Counted from the stretch's first letter, positions 21,710 through 33,553 are shown. The stretch: 64,000 nt of DNA from Terfezia claveryi (GCA_015179025.1 WHUX01000185.1:39698-103697); one strand, 5' to 3'. Notes: generated by a model from the letters alone, not told the origin. A program made the numbers and translations.

Positions 21710-23888
21710 ATACTCACGGAGTCCATTCTGGCCCCAACGCAAATAGCTTAGGTACCACCTTCGTCAGCTTCCGCTTTGTGAGCCAACGTTGTGCGTCTAT
21801 TTGTGTTACTTTTTTCGGCCTTCCTTGGGCTTTAGCCTCTATCGACCTCATCATGGAAGTCCCACTATTACAAGGCTTTTATACCCTGCTTAGTGGCCAT
21901 CCAGAACATTCGACGAGGTTGGAGAGTAGGTGTATAGTGCAACAAGAGGAACCCAATTTGTATGCAGTCGGAATCATATATCCTGCGCCTGTAGTTACGA
22001 TGGGTCGATGAAAAGCACTGACCAAATCACGGGTTAAAAGTTGTATATGTCGCTATATATGATAGGCATCGCTGTGTAAAGTGTCTCCTTTTTGGAGGTC
22101 TGTACTCGCCGTCAGTCTTAGACGATGACGAGGCCTGGAAGCCTTTCATAGAATCTTAATAGAGCACCCTGTGATACCGATGTGGTGCCGGTTATTTCTC
22201 TAATACTGTACAAACAAATTGTACACTGTTAGCCCTAACCCAATCTAAACTGTATGAAATACCCAGAGGATGTAATAGGGAAAGGTGAAACGGCCATATA
22301 CCTATATTGTCCACTACCAATCCGGGGTCACTCCCTATTCCTGTCTCTGTCCAAGTCGTAAGTATGCCTCAATTGGAAGCGAGCGGCCCCTCAACTTCAC
22401 ATGGCTCCCGAGCGCCACCTTCCCAGTGTCCTGTAAAGTGCGTAGGCTCCAGCTAATATCATAGAATCTGAAGCAAACTGTGATACCGCTGAATAAAATC
22501 CTATCCCCGTCCACTACGGTACTCTAATTGTAGTGTTATACTTTTACACCCGAAACCATACTTTAACTTTAATCAACCCGACCAACTTTAATCTAGTCTG
22601 GTCCTTCCGCGGGAGGTTTAATTTGAATGCCTAACCCAGAAAAGATATGAAATTTCTATGCGAGACTTAGCTAGACCAACCAGACTAATTCTAGGTGGCG
22701 CATGTTTCAAACATCACACCAAAGATAAAGACTTATCTGATTCTACCTGCAAGTTTGCTGGGACCTCAAATTTTCACATGGTATGATGTGGACCCCGGAG
22801 ACTGGCTTCGGAGAGATAGAGCCCAACCATCCGTGACACGAAGCCTTCAAAAGTCCGTAGTTACAAAAACATGCGGACTCCAATGAGAAAATCGCGCACT
22901 AGGGAGGCGGCAGCAATTCATGCGTTTTTCTTCGCAAGGCTGGTTGCACAGGTATGTGCACGCGCAGTGTTTGTTTTGTGCAAGCACCCGGCATACGAAG
23001 GGTGGTGTCGTTGCCATGTAAACAAATGGCGGGTGGTAGAATCAGATAAGATGGAGAATAGGTGACAAGTTCCCTTGCAGTAATTGTCACTGGGGAGTGT
23101 GTGAGAGTACTTGGATCCAGGCCAGGCAGTTGGAGTCACTGTGTTTTTTTAGTGTCTTGTTGCCAGATATGTTCAGAGGTACAGCGCTAGACTAAAGCGC
23201 GATTTCCTGACTTTGAGGATCAGAGGTTCATCTTCAGCTGTTACCCTCAACACTATTGTGTTTCCTCTTTCTAGGAACTTATTAGGATATTCAGATTTTT
23301 TACCTATAATGAAATAGCGATCCCCACCATTTAGTAGTCATATACGTACGGAGTATACAATGTCAAATCCAATGGGGCAGGGAGTTGGAAAATCCAGCAG
23401 AGTAACTACGCTCGGATACGCTCCTTTGTCATAAACTAGCTAGTTTGAATACTTGTACAGAATTTCAAGAATGAAAAAGAAAGGCCATAATCCAATGTTA
23501 TAATCCATCAGGTCCGGCGTATGTGTACAAATAAATTACAGCAACAAGTAATCCAAGTGTCATGAAGTGTCAAAATTAAAACAGAGAAGGAAAATGACCC
23601 GAGTGTGAGCAGACTAGTGAAGAAAAATCGCAGAACTTCCATACTGTCATTAACCGGGATTTCCATATAAAACCGGCCCGTAACACCGTCAGAGGTAAGA
23701 GAGCGAGGAATACCCGAACCAGGTCTGGCCCTTTTTGTTGCAACTCTCTTTGATTCTAGCTAGTGCGAGGTGTGTACTGAAGGGGAATAAAGAGGAACGC
23801 ACACTCAGAATAAAACTCCACTCACAACCACCGGTGAGGAGATCTGACGGTGTGTATATCTATGGACGAAGCTCTATCGATGTATCTA
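21710..23888. other. Intergenic, no gene recognised
   Basis: Several frames of 60-100 codons occur, but none has a domain or splice support. A small MITE lies at 22594-22687. Confidence 0.5.
22594..22687. mobile_element. 94-bp MITE with TAGTCTGGTC ends
   Basis: Starts TAGTCTGGTCC and ends GACCAACCAGACTA, so both ends carry the core shared with the micro-insertions. No 9-bp duplication is found directly outside, so boundaries are tentative. Confidence 0.45.
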
Positions 23889-24160
23889 TGTGATCTATGA
23901 AGAAGACAAGAACAAGACGAGGCTATTATATAGAACAAAACCACCTGGGTGCCAAGCCCGACATATTCCCTTTTCGAGCAATTCACAATTCTAAGCGCGT
24001 CAGATCACCCCAGTTTTCCTCGCCATGGTTCACCAAGCTCTGGCACAGGGGAAATATAAGAGAAAATATCACCACAACGCACGCAATATCAACACCCCCC
24101 CCCCCCAAATAAAACAAACTGATATTTATGAGGCTCAACAAAGGGCGGTTAACAGAACGG

Positions 24161-24246
24161 CCATTCCTTCACCCCACTCAGAATATCAAGACCGTGCATT
24201 CCTTCACCCCGCTCGGAATATCAAGACCGTGCATTCCTTCTTCCAA
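24161..24246. repeat. 38-bp tandem repeat
   Basis: Two and a half units containing ATTCCTTCACCCC(A/G)CTC and GAATATCAAGACCGTGC. A run of 13 C lies just before, near 24096-24108. Confidence 0.75.
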
Positions 24247-24409
24247 TAATACCCATCCCCCTAGATCTCCTTCCCAACACTAAATCCCCCAAGACCCTTG
24301 ATCTCCCTTTATTATCCAACACCCCGCTTATTCAATAAGCAACTCCCCAATATATATTTAGCAAATCGAAAACCATCTGTCTCTTTCCTAGGAACAAATG
24401 TAGTTCTCG

Positions 24410-25562
24410 CTACCCATGAGGAAGATCCTCTGGCTCAATTGCCCCCTCCATAGTTGGTAGCTTCTCCATCTGCAAGCAAATCTCATCCATCACATAATTA
24501 GGATCTTTTGTTCGATGAGGACAGGTGTTAGGATAGGTTGGGATTGTGTAAACAAGAGATAGCTCATGTCCAATCTTGATTGCAGACACTGTGAACCAGT
24601 CCACTTGTTCCTTCAACAAGGGTAGATTTGAGAGAAGTTTTCGGTGAAATTGAATAAGTCTTCTCTTTTCAGGTTCATCCACAGGCCACTTAATTTCTCG
24701 CTCCTCTTTGTCCCTATTCAGCTCATCTTCAGGCCTCTTGCTCTCTCGCTTCTCAGCTTCATCTCCGTTTAACTCATTCTTAGGCCTCTTGTCCTCTCGC
24801 TTCTCTTCATCCCCGTTTAGCTCATTCTCAGGCCTCTTGTCTCCTCTCTTCTCTTCGTCCCTATTCACCTCATCTTCAGGCCTCTTGTCTCCTCGCTTCT
24901 CTTCGTCCCTACATAGTATTCAGCTCATTTTCAGGTCTCTTGATTTCTCGCTCCTCTTCGTCCTTATTCAGCTCATCCTCAAACCTCTTCTCTCCTCGCT
25001 TCTCTTCTTTTTTCTTCACCCCATGGACGGCAAAAATCGGAAATGGAAGTTGATACTGCCAATTGTGTAGTTTATCTTGCTCCTTTGGTTTTTGGGAGGC
25101 AGTCTTCGCCCGGCGGAGAGACTTGATGTATTTCTCATTTACTCGGATCATCTCCTGAAATCTATAAACCTCATCAAACTGAGTATCAATTATAATCCTC
25201 ATGGACATATCGATGATTCCGTTGACAAACTTAGTGGCTAGCACTGAGGAATACTCAATTCCCAGTACCGTAAAGATCCCGTTTGCCTTCTCCACATACT
25301 GTGCACTTGTAAGACCGCCTTGACACAGGTTATTCAAGTCAGTAATGGCTTGGGCTTTTTCTGCCCATTCATCAAGGTCTTCTATTTGTGCAGAGAACCG
25401 TTGTTTCAAGGCATCAGAGGCAGCTACAAACGTAGCCTTTTTATCAGCTTTCAACGTCAGCAGAGCTGGGCCCTGACTGTACAGAGTTAGTACCTTTGTC
25501 CTCTCCTCCCTTTTGGCAACATCTGGGATTGATTCGAAGCACGGGAATGTCAGTTCGAGCAT
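24410..25562 (-). pseudogene. Retrotransposon gag-like protein with charged repeats, frameshifted
   Basis: 25562-24909 encodes an alpha-helical region resembling a retrotransposon gag (ALLTLKADKKATFVAASDAL, ALKQRFSAQIEDLDEWAEKA, NLCQGGLTSAQYVEKANGIF), then KKKEEKRGEKRFEDELNKDE. From there down to about 24700 the DNA is a set of 42-54-bp repeats encoding DEEKREDKRPKNELNG-type units. The first frame stops at 24909 and the second (24868-24410) goes on in another frame. The cause is visible: one unit (about 24905-24925) has CCCTACATAGTATTCAGCTC where its sisters have CCCTATTCACCTC, a 7-bp insertion. No protease or polymerase follows. Confidence 0.55.
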
Positions 25563-25865
25563 GTCTAGGAAATCCTCGACTCCGATTGTGTTCTTTTCCC
25601 CACTGAAATGTTTTGGTTTGAATAGTTGAAGAAAGACATTCCGAATCCAGATCGATGCACCTGAGATTTGCTGTAGAATTCAAAAGTCATTCTTGATATC
25701 GGCGGAGATTTGCTAAAGTATTGCAAGCACAATAGAGCAGAGAATATGAGAGCTGAGAAGACAAGACAATGATAAACAGACGAAAGAAGAGTATCTCGGC
25801 TAAAAACGATGCCAGTGGGTCTGCCTCGACAGATTCCCAAGATCTCACCGCAGTGACCACATTTG

Positions 25866-26437
25866 TTTTTTTTTTTAATACTTGTTACTCCTATGCGGCC
25901 CGTTAGGGGGCCATGAGGAGCCACCCGGAAGCCCGGGTGGGTTCAAGGTTGAGGCAAGTTAATCTGCCAAAACCACGCTAAATAGATACAAATATAGGGA
26001 CGAGACCCCGTGCTGTCATTAACGGACTAGTCGATGACCTGCAGGCCTGACTGAGCCTCGTCTCCGAAAGGAATGAACTGAGGAGGAACGGAATGAACTA
26101 AGTGAACTAACGAAAGAAATGAACTGAGTGAACTAATAATAATAACAGACTGGAACCAAGGGGATTCGTAAACGTAACTCCTCCTTATCGCCTTCTCGAA
26201 GTGAAACTGGGTGATGCTCGTGGGTGCAACTCAGTAGGCTTGCTAGGTGAGCTCGTTGTATAGCAGCCCGAAGAAGGCCTCCGTGGCCTCGTATCTGTCC
26301 TCCTCCTCTTTCCTCCACTCTGGCTTGTCAAGTTCTTCCCAACTATGCTTCCCTCCTAATAGGTCCCTCCGGAGGTGGTTGAAACGTGGACAAGCGAAGA
26401 CTATGTGATCCCCTGTCTCCGAGGGATGGCTGCATGC
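25866..26437 (-). mobile_element. 5'-truncated Tad-like LINE copy
   Basis: Reads as poly(T) at 25866-25876, then the LINE 3' untranslated region (ACTCCTATGCGGCCCGTTAG reversed) and the end of ORF2: SHPSETGDHIVFACPRFNHL, then DLLGGKHSWEELDKPEWRKE and YEATEAFFGLLYNELT. The last part matches 53612-54229 closely. It lies inside a 69-bp repeat array that continues on both sides (CTCACCGCAGTGACCAC before the T-run). No clear target duplication. Confidence 0.85.
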
Positions 26438-26446
26438 GTATAGAAC

Positions 26447-26722
26447 AAGAAGTAAGAAAATAATGCTACCGCAGCAGTCGTAACCGATTGTCACCGCAGC
26501 GACCACAGAAGAACAAGAAGTAAGCAAAGAAGACTACCACAGCAGTCGTAATCGATTGTCACCGCAGCGACCACAGAAGAACAAGAAGTAAGCAAAGATG
26601 ACTACCACAGCAGTCGTAGACGAATGGCACCGCAGTGACCACAGAAGAACAAGAAAAGAATAACGAATCTCAGTAGGAACTACCGCAGCAGTTGCAGCCG
26701 AATGTCACCGCAGCGAACCACG
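26447..26722. repeat. 69-bp tandem repeat, four copies
   Basis: Units contain CTACCACAGCAGTCGTAATC, GATTGTCACCGCAGCGACCA and CAGAAGAACAAGAAGTAAGC. They belong to the interior of the broken LTR element. Part of one further unit lies beyond the LINE insertion at about 25848-25864. Confidence 0.8.
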
Positions 26723-26918
26723 GCTTAACCAGAGGGATGAAGTAAGAGTCTTTCTAGTACCTCTCTGGAGGGTCTGGGCACGAGACTATTCTAGTACCGC
26801 CACACTGAAGACAAGAACAAGACGAGGCTATTATATAGAACAAAACCGCCTGGGTGCCAAGCCCGACATATTCCCTTTTCGAGCAATTCACAATTCTAAA
26901 CGCGTCAGTACATACATA

Positions 26919-27056
26919 CGCGTTAGTCTTCCGTGTGTTGAAAAGCACGTGAGTCTTATGATATCGAGGACATTCCCACATGATGTTGTGGCTGTTACCA
27001 CTCATGTCATTGCGACGGCCACTCACGTATCTCCAGCATTTCCTGCTTTCCAGCAA
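26919..27056 (-). pseudogene. LINE zinc-knuckle relic
   Basis: Minus strand CWRYVSGRRNDMSGNSHNIM then WECPRYHKTHVLFN resembles the C-terminal knuckle of LINE ORF2 (HIVF-CPRF type). The surrounding frame is short. It belongs to an older, different LINE from the copy at 25866. Confidence 0.4.
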
Positions 27057-27854
27057 TACCTGTAACGGCAGTCATTAGCATTATCCCTTCGTGTATATAG
27101 AGCTCGCCTGATTGTCTCTTCTTTAGAGGTAATAAGACAGATATACGTTCTCACTCATACGTTCTTATACTGGTGAAGTGACTCTTCATTGATCATTAGC
27201 TATCTTATCTGCTCGCTAGTGTTGCTGTCCCTACTGGTCATTCCAACACTGTGGATTCATATGCAGAAATTTCTTACGAGGGTCTGGGCATGAGACTACG
27301 CATATCTAACACGGTAAAGCTTACGTCAAGCACCACATGGGTTGGATTCTTATGACGAATATAATTATGGATTAAATGCCGACAAATATAAGTAATACAA
27401 GACATTTTCATATTATCTTCACTTTGCACTGTTGGTAATCGCCAAACCCCAATATTGTATTTTCCAGGGCTTTAATGGACTGCAGGCAGAGATAGGCCCA
27501 GGGGTTGGATTACGACCCGGAGTGCGGTCTCTAGTCAGAGGTTAGATAATCTCGAATATTACAAATAGGAAAAAAGACCCGTCTACATACATTGGAAATA
27601 TCCATTGAGAGAGATCCCATGAATGCCTTCAATTCTGTGTGCCTCTGCCGACTCTTTCCAACCCTTTGTGCACCGTAAACTCGTCGTTATTGCATATAGA
27701 GTCGCGGCAGTGGGCCGAACCAGTTGTTCCGGGTTTAAAGAAGGCCAGAGTTTCAAATTTGTGTAGTAAAGGAACTTTAGCTCCGACAAGGAAGCATTCT
27801 ACTTCAGGCTTAGATATTATCAGGAGAAGTTGATGGAGTCAATAGACGTCCTAG
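27057..27854. other. Intergenic, no gene recognised
   Basis: Contains GGGTCTGGGCATGAGACTA near 27282, like the sequence near 26767 (GGGTCTGGGCACGAGACTA). Both resemble the hAT ends seen at 32170, but they face the same way, so they do not bound one element. Confidence 0.45.
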
Positions 27855-27863
27855 ATGTGGAAC

Positions 27864-27968
27864 TTTTTTTTTCTTATATAGATACTCATTACTCCTATTC
27901 TGTCCCAGTGAGGAGCCACCCGGAAAGTGCCAACCAGACTAACCCGGCAACGCAAAGTAAATATTTAA
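27864..27968 (-). mobile_element. 105-bp LINE 3'-end insertion
   Basis: Poly(T), then GATACTCATTACTCCTATTC and GAGGAGCCACCCGGAA of the LINE 3' end on the reverse strand. It is flanked by ATGTGGAAC (27855-27863 and 27969-27977). It contains a later micro-insertion at 27927-27941, which lengthened it. Confidence 0.8.
27927..27941 (-). mobile_element. 15-bp TAGTCTGG-family micro-insertion
   Basis: GTGCCAACCAGACTA between ACCCGGAAA (27918-27926) and ACCCGGCAA (27942-27950), one mismatch. It sits in the LINE 3' end, where other LINE copies in this window lack it. Confidence 0.8.
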
Positions 27969-27977
27969 ATGTGGAAC

Positions 27978-29800
27978 TGATGTGGTCAGCTAGGCAGCTT
28001 GCTCTCATAAGTACAGTGGGTGAACGATGAATCGAACGGTCATTCTCTGAGCGTTTTGCCTGCACGAGGTACTTCGGTTGTATTCCTTCTTTGAATCCAC
28101 AAGTCCCGAGGTTTTAGGAAGTTAACCTTGCTTTTTTATTAGTTTCTAAGAAAAAAACCCTTAAAGCTCCAGTCAATGCCTTCGATACTGTCAGTCATGT
28201 TTCAGCAGATCATTACCATACCACGAGGGGGCGATGACACGCCGATAGAAAAGCAGGCACTAGTGAAAAATTCCCATTGCAGAATTATACAGCTCCCACT
28301 AAGGCTTAAGGTTATACAATATGCAAGCGAGATAAATGAAAGAAAAGAAAAAAGATAAAGCCTAAAGTTCAACATTAAGGAAAGGAGAAAAGTCAATTTA
28401 GGGACAGCCCAGCGACTATATATAAGCGCACTTAGCAGCCAGTCCCGTTGGGCTCCTTGGAATTTATCAAACAAATGAATAAACAAATATCTCCATCCAT
28501 AGCCCCACGAACACACACGAAAAAATAGGACGAAATAGACGGAAGATAACAAGAGCAAAAGCACACAATTCAAGAAAGCCAAAAAACGTTGCCATCAACA
28601 CCCTCACGAAGTCGATAGAAGGAATAAAAGGCTGCGGCAGACATTAGCATCAGACTGATAAACTGCGGAAAATTCATAGGTACTTACATCCTCGCCCAAC
28701 AACTCTCGGTATTGCTCCCCTTAAGGTTTCGAGGCTATCTTGTTGGTAGGATAAAATTGCGATGGAGTTGCATCTCGTGAACGAATCTTGCTAATTGAAA
28801 AGACAGTCGATATATTTCCAGAATTTGCCTCGTTCGGTATTTGTCCATCCGCTTATTTTGTATTGCTGGTCTTCCAATTGTGCCCCTCCACCGGCTGCGC
28901 ATCACAGAACCGAATTCCCGGACTCGCTGCCCTTCCTTCCCTTGTGTCTCTTAGCCCAAGGTCATACCTGACCCTGCCAGGAGTAGACATCCCACCGCTC
29001 AACACCATAACACCAACGGAAAGGCAGCAAAGCTCCAGTCCTATATGAATGCTATACTGACCGTTTGACCGAGTCAGTTGTGTGAGAAGCATCGTTATCC
29101 AAATGCTACATCTTTGTAGTCAGGAGTCACTTTCCATAGCCACAAGCGGTTTATACTTCTCGCGAAGAGACAGTAGACTGTGAGTGTTCCCTATCTTGCG
29201 ATAGAGACTGCGGGGAGCGAAAGTTAAGTCATCTGGTCCTGCTACACTGCATCTCAATAAACGAGCCCTTGAAGAGGAATATTGAAACAAGTTTCAACAA
29301 GAAACTATGCAACACGACTTCCCGAGATAAATCTCAAAACCCTATATGAGTAGAGCACCAACGCTTTCCTAAGGCAGTTGGCTGTGTAGGGATTGCTTCA
29401 GATGAGCACGCAACATTCTACTTGGGTTTAGTAGTGTTGCTTTGCACAGTACATGCGGTTGTGCAGGGAAGGGAATACTTGCCATTGAACGAAAGACGGG
29501 AGGGAGGCGCTGGGTTTTTGGTGCCTTAGAAAAGTTAGCAGTCGCCTGATAGTATCTCGGGGTGAGCACTAAGTTACAACCTGTTGTTCATTTGGGCCGA
29601 ACTGGGACCCAATTGTAGACACTGGAGTTCCTGGTGCAGGGTGCGAGCTCCATTGATATCTTTCAGAAAGCGCTGGTAGTCTGTCCGATTTGGGGACTTT
29701 GACGCCTCCGCAATCTAGCATCGGATATATATTAGCCATCAGTATCTTCGTTTGGGCGGTTTCGTTTCAGGTGTTTGTGCTCACATAGTTCTTTTCCAGT
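27978..29800. other. Intergenic, no gene recognised
   Basis: A hydrophobic frame at 28202-28582 (minus) and short frames at 28788-29092 are open by chance as far as can be seen. No domain or introns. Confidence 0.45.
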
Positions 29801-30759
29801 TCTAGGTAGACATCCTGATGGTCATCTTCCGGATGGCATTGTCACCATGCCCCGCGCATTCGTTAACTATCCTCCCAGAGCTTTGCTGCTGTCTGCCGTT
29901 TGAGTCTCCAGGTCCGCTCGCTCGGCCTCCCTCTGGTTCGTCCTTTCGGCACGGTAGCTCCCTTTCCTCTATCTCAGCCAGCTTCACGTTCCATCCTTCA
30001 CGCTTCCAGTATCGAGTAGCTGCGAACCAGTGGGACTTTGGGACTTGTGGTATTGTTCACGGGAGCCGCGGAGACGTTGTTGTTGCACTGGTGGTGGTGA
30101 TTGTGGGAACCGCGGTGGCTTCCTAGTTTGATTCCGCGATTGCCCTCAAGAGCATTCCTGCAAATTCCGCCTCAAGTAATTATCTGGTTGTTCACAACCA
30201 TGTGAGGACCGGGTGAGGCGCTGTTGGAGCTTTCTGGCTCACGAATGTCCCCAATGTTGTGGTTGACCGGTGTTGGCGTCAGAATGCGGCGAGGGTGCCC
30301 TTGCGGAATGCATAAAGCTGGTAGATTTGCCCTAGGTCTGTTGAAGTAGTTTCTGGGCAACCTGGGCGGGGGAGGCATCGCATTCGCATCGACCATGACC
30401 TCGTCGACTGCTTTCTCAACTTCGATGTTAGCGTCGTTCATTTCCACATTTACCTCGGCAGTGGTCATTGGGAATCAACAGGTGGGGAGTTTTCTGTAGG
30501 ATTAGGAACCCCCTCGCGAAAAGAGTTGGGTCGTCCTCTATAGCCTGACTGATTTCTGCACACAGGCTCTGAAACTCCGCATCAGTCATTTCACAATCCA
30601 TACTACCTACCCAAGTCCAGTGGGTCTGGAAGCGAGCCACTGGTCTGGAAGCGAGATCGGTGCTGGGGTTAAATCCATTGCCGTTTCGATAACGGGGTAC
30701 GTTGGCACTGGAGCGTTGCCAACTGGGAGGTTGAAGTTAAAGTCTGTGGAGGCTGGAAC

Positions 30760-31502
30760 TTTTTTTTTTTTTACATACTTGGTACTCCTATGCGGCCCCG
30801 TTAAGGGAGCCGCCCGGAAGCCCGGGTGGATTCAAGGTTAAGGCAAGTAAATCTGCCAGAACCACGCGAAACTAAATACAAATATAAAGGAATGTGAGGC
30901 TCCATGCTGTCATTAACGGCGGAGCCGATGACCCTTGGGCCTGACTGAGCCTCCCCTCCTGACCTTCTGAACTGTGAAACTGAAATGAACAGAGATAGTA
31001 AAAGGAGATGTAAGGTGAACTGGAACAAAAGGGACTCGTAAAAGTGAACATGATAATCCGCCGACTCCTCTCGCTACAAACCAAGAACTAGGTGAGCTCC
31101 TGGTATAGTAACCTGAAAAAGGCCTCCGTGGCCTCATAGCATTCTCCTCCCTTCTGGCTTGTCGAGCTCCTCCCATCGGTGCTTTTCCCCTATTTTTTTT
31201 TTTTTTAAATACTTGATACTCCTATGTAGCCCCGTTAGGGGGGCTATGAGGAGCCACACGGAAACCCGGTGGATTCAAGGGTGAGGCAAGTTAATCTGCC
31301 AGACCCGCGCAGAATAAATACACAAGCCGGGACGAGCCCCCATGCTGTCATTAACGGACTGGCCGATGACCCGAGGGCCTGACTGAGCCTCAACCCCTCA
31401 ACTGCTGAACTGAATGACTCGCGGAAAAGAGATGAACTGAAATAAACTGACTAGGACTAAAATAAAGGGAACTCGTAAATATGCTTTTCCTCTAAGAGGG
31501 CT
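30760..31502 (-). mobile_element. Tad-like LINE copy interrupting a reading frame
   Basis: Poly(T) at 30760-30772, LINE 3' end, then the end of ORF2 (RWEELDKPEGRR). Target duplications are CTGTGGAGGCTGGAAC (30744-30759) and CTCTGGAGGCCGGAAC (31503-31518), two mismatches in 16. It is itself split by a second LINE at 31192-31481. Confidence 0.85.
31192..31481 (-). mobile_element. LINE copy nested inside a LINE copy
   Basis: 290 bp with poly(T) at 31193-31206 and the same 3' end. The flanks TGCTTTTCCCCT (31180-31191) and TGCTTTTCCTCT (31482-31493) are a 12-bp duplication of the outer LINE ORF2 sequence (the GGKH codons), so order of insertion is clear: the outer one first. Confidence 0.85.
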
Positions 31503-32169
31503 CTCTGGAGGCCGGAACAAATGATCCTCCAAATGTATGAGCCGGCAAGTTAACTGGTGCGGCGCTAGGCAGTGTGGTATTGACAGGGCTGAATTGGAAG
31601 CTAAACTCGGAGGTGGCCGGAATGCCCTGAGCAACCAATGCTCACTGGCTCTGTTGGCTCAACTTGAACTCCCTGATAAACCATTATCGCCATAGCTGGC
31701 TGTGGTGTCACTGGCTCTGTCTCAACTCCCTGATAAACTGTAATCCCCATACCCGGTTGTGGTGTCATCGGTTCTTCCGTCTGGGTAGAGGTGGCCTTTC
31801 ATAAACGCCTGTTAGCAAATTCCAAGTCTTCCAATATAGGGGATTGGCAAGCACACGCAGTATACAGGTTGATCTCACGGTGAGGAGAAGATTCCAGATT
31901 TAGTGGGTGTAGCGACCGTGGTACTGGAATCGCGGCTTGTTGGAGTCTTCTTCAGTGTTGACCTTGCAACAGCTGATGCTCTGTGCGGAACCATTGATGT
32001 TGGTTCGGGAATACTTGTAGTAATCTCTGGCTCGGTCTGAATCTCGGTATTAACCATAGTTACCACTGCAACTTGTGGAATAATTGCCTCAAATTCACTG
32101 GTTAATTTAGTGCCTAATCTTATGAACTGATTCCCAAGGCTAAGGAACTGGTTTGAAAACCACCCAGAC

Positions 32170-32603
32170 TAGGCCTGGGCACGAGACGAGACAACTAAAC
32201 TTCAGTGGCTGCGAAGATCTTTTCATGGATTGCGACAATCAGTTTAGCAGCCTACGATAGCCTTCGCTTGTAAATATGTGTTATTCGGTACTGAAAGGTA
32301 GAGATTCCTTCTTCTCTTTCTCCCTTCATTATACTCTTTCTCCGCTCATTATCCGCACTTCCTGTACTACATCTACAATAAGCACAATGAGCCAAATTTC
32401 TGTGTCGGCTGCTCATACTCCGGATGATTTTAGAGCGAGGTTTAGTGGAAGATGGTATAGAAGAGGAAATTGACGTCGAAGGCGAAGATGATGATGACTG
32501 ATAATAACTAGGTAGCTAGCTAGCAAGTTCGAATATAGTTATGATTGTGTTGGCTGGTGCTCGATATCCAAAAGTCTCGAGACGTCTCGTGCCCAGGCCT
32601 AAG
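32170..32603. mobile_element. Internally deleted hAT element (MITE)
   Basis: 434 bp between TAGGCCTGGGCACGAGAC and GTCTCGTGCCCAGGCCTA, 18-bp perfect inverted ends. The flanks ACCCAGAC (32162-32169) and TCCCAGAC (32604-32611) form an 8-bp duplication with one mismatch, the hAT size. The inside has an ATG frame (MSQISVSAAHTPDDFRARFS) and then, in another frame, an acidic terminus EEEIDVEGEDDDD with stop. This looks like the first and last codons of a hAT transposase with the middle lost. Confidence 0.8.
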
Positions 32604-33522
32604 TCCCAGACAGGCTTGATGGTGAGGCTGCACGAACCACGAGAATGATGCGGTGCCCGTCTGAAATAATGCGCACCCAGGATGGACGAAGTATCTGCTT
32701 GATTGCCTTGAACAAAGAAGTCAACTGGTACCACATCAATGGTAAGACTTCTGGCTCGACATCCCTGCAATGGGTGAAGGCGAAAAAGAATAGCAACAGG
32801 AGACAAAGCGGGCCAAACACCATGAAAACCGAGACGAAGATAGCAATAACCCCGTTAAGGTTAGCTGCGGCAACGTTCCGATAGTGAAGGCACTGGAGAT
32901 CATGCCACACAGGGAGAGCAGCGCGGCAATGGTCCAAAAGAATTTTCGGAAGGATCTCTTGCACACGTTGAGAATGGGATTCAAAATCCTCGATTCGAAA
33001 TAAAATCCGGGCCAGTCTTCTCCATCAAGGGCTTGACGGACCACTGCTATATCATGTATATTACCATATTAGTCCCTGGACATTACCAGCAGTCTAGGGA
33101 TGAAGCATGCTTACCTTGTTCTGGTGCCCTAGGAAGATATCCAAATGGACCGCTTGGCTGCATCACGGCACCACGAGTCTTAGCTGCGAAGGGGCGTAAC
33201 GATCTTTGTAGTGGATATGATCCTGAAAATGTCCGTGGGGGGAACGATTGTAGTTAAACATATCGTTGCCTGGATAGGATTCCTTCAATTATGTTAGAGT
33301 TGAGTGAGTACAGGTGCAGTTGGATTGACAGGATATCTAAGTACCTTTAGTTTAGAAATGGAAACTTGAAGAACTTAGAGAGCGCAGTGGCTCAGAGTGA
33401 GTATAGGGTCTTAGAGTGAGAGCGCGGCCAAGAGGCAGCAAGCGGTTTGATTAACAGTAATGTCGGATGAGGTAGGATACCTGCGTCGACAGAAGGTTGG
33501 AGTAGTAGAAGAAGCTCAACAA

Positions 33523-33553
<31 letters not shown>

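Larger units (their letters stand above)
23889..26910 (-). mobile_element. Broken LTR-type element (direct repeats around a gag remnant)
   Basis: A segment of about 105 bp at 23895-24004 is repeated in the same direction at 26808-26910 (both contain GACGAGGCTATTATATAGAA and CCCGACATATTCCCTTTTCG). On the minus strand the repeat holds TATATAATAGCC, fitting a promoter in an LTR. Between them lies a minus-strand gag-like frame. No polymerase, polypurine tract or target duplication is seen, so this may be a truncated or non-autonomous LTR element. It was later hit by a LINE (25866-26437). Confidence 0.5.
29802..33260 (-). pseudogene. Unknown gene broken by LINE and hAT insertions
   Basis: Read on the minus strand. 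Near 33240-33114 there is a proline-rich reading (SGSYPLQRSLRPFAAKTRGA, then PSGPFGYLPRAPEQ) that can splice through a 64-71-nt GTAAGC...AG intron into GEDWPGFYFESRILNPILNV. Two probable membrane segments follow in neighbouring frames: WTIAALLSLCGMISSAFTIG, and NGVIAIFVSVFMVFGPLCLL. Further on (31760-30490) the reading is low complexity, with repeats of VYQGVETEPVTPQPAM. When the LINE pair at 30760-31502 is removed, one frame runs across the gap: LPAHTFGGSF then VPASTDFNFNLPVGNAPVPT. A 19/20-bp tandem duplication at 30625-30665 and several stops break it again. Function unknown; it may be more than one gene. Confidence 0.4.

Noticed and set aside
23165..23240. Possible tRNA (AGAGGTACAGCGCTAGAC and GAGGTTCATCTTC)
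   Set aside because: A- and B-box likeness is partial and no acceptor or T stem can be folded.
28202..28582. 126-codon hydrophobic frame (minus), possible membrane protein
   Set aside because: Composition follows local A/T-rich DNA (many F, L, S), there is no family motif, and TATATATAAG lies inside it. No neighbouring exon.
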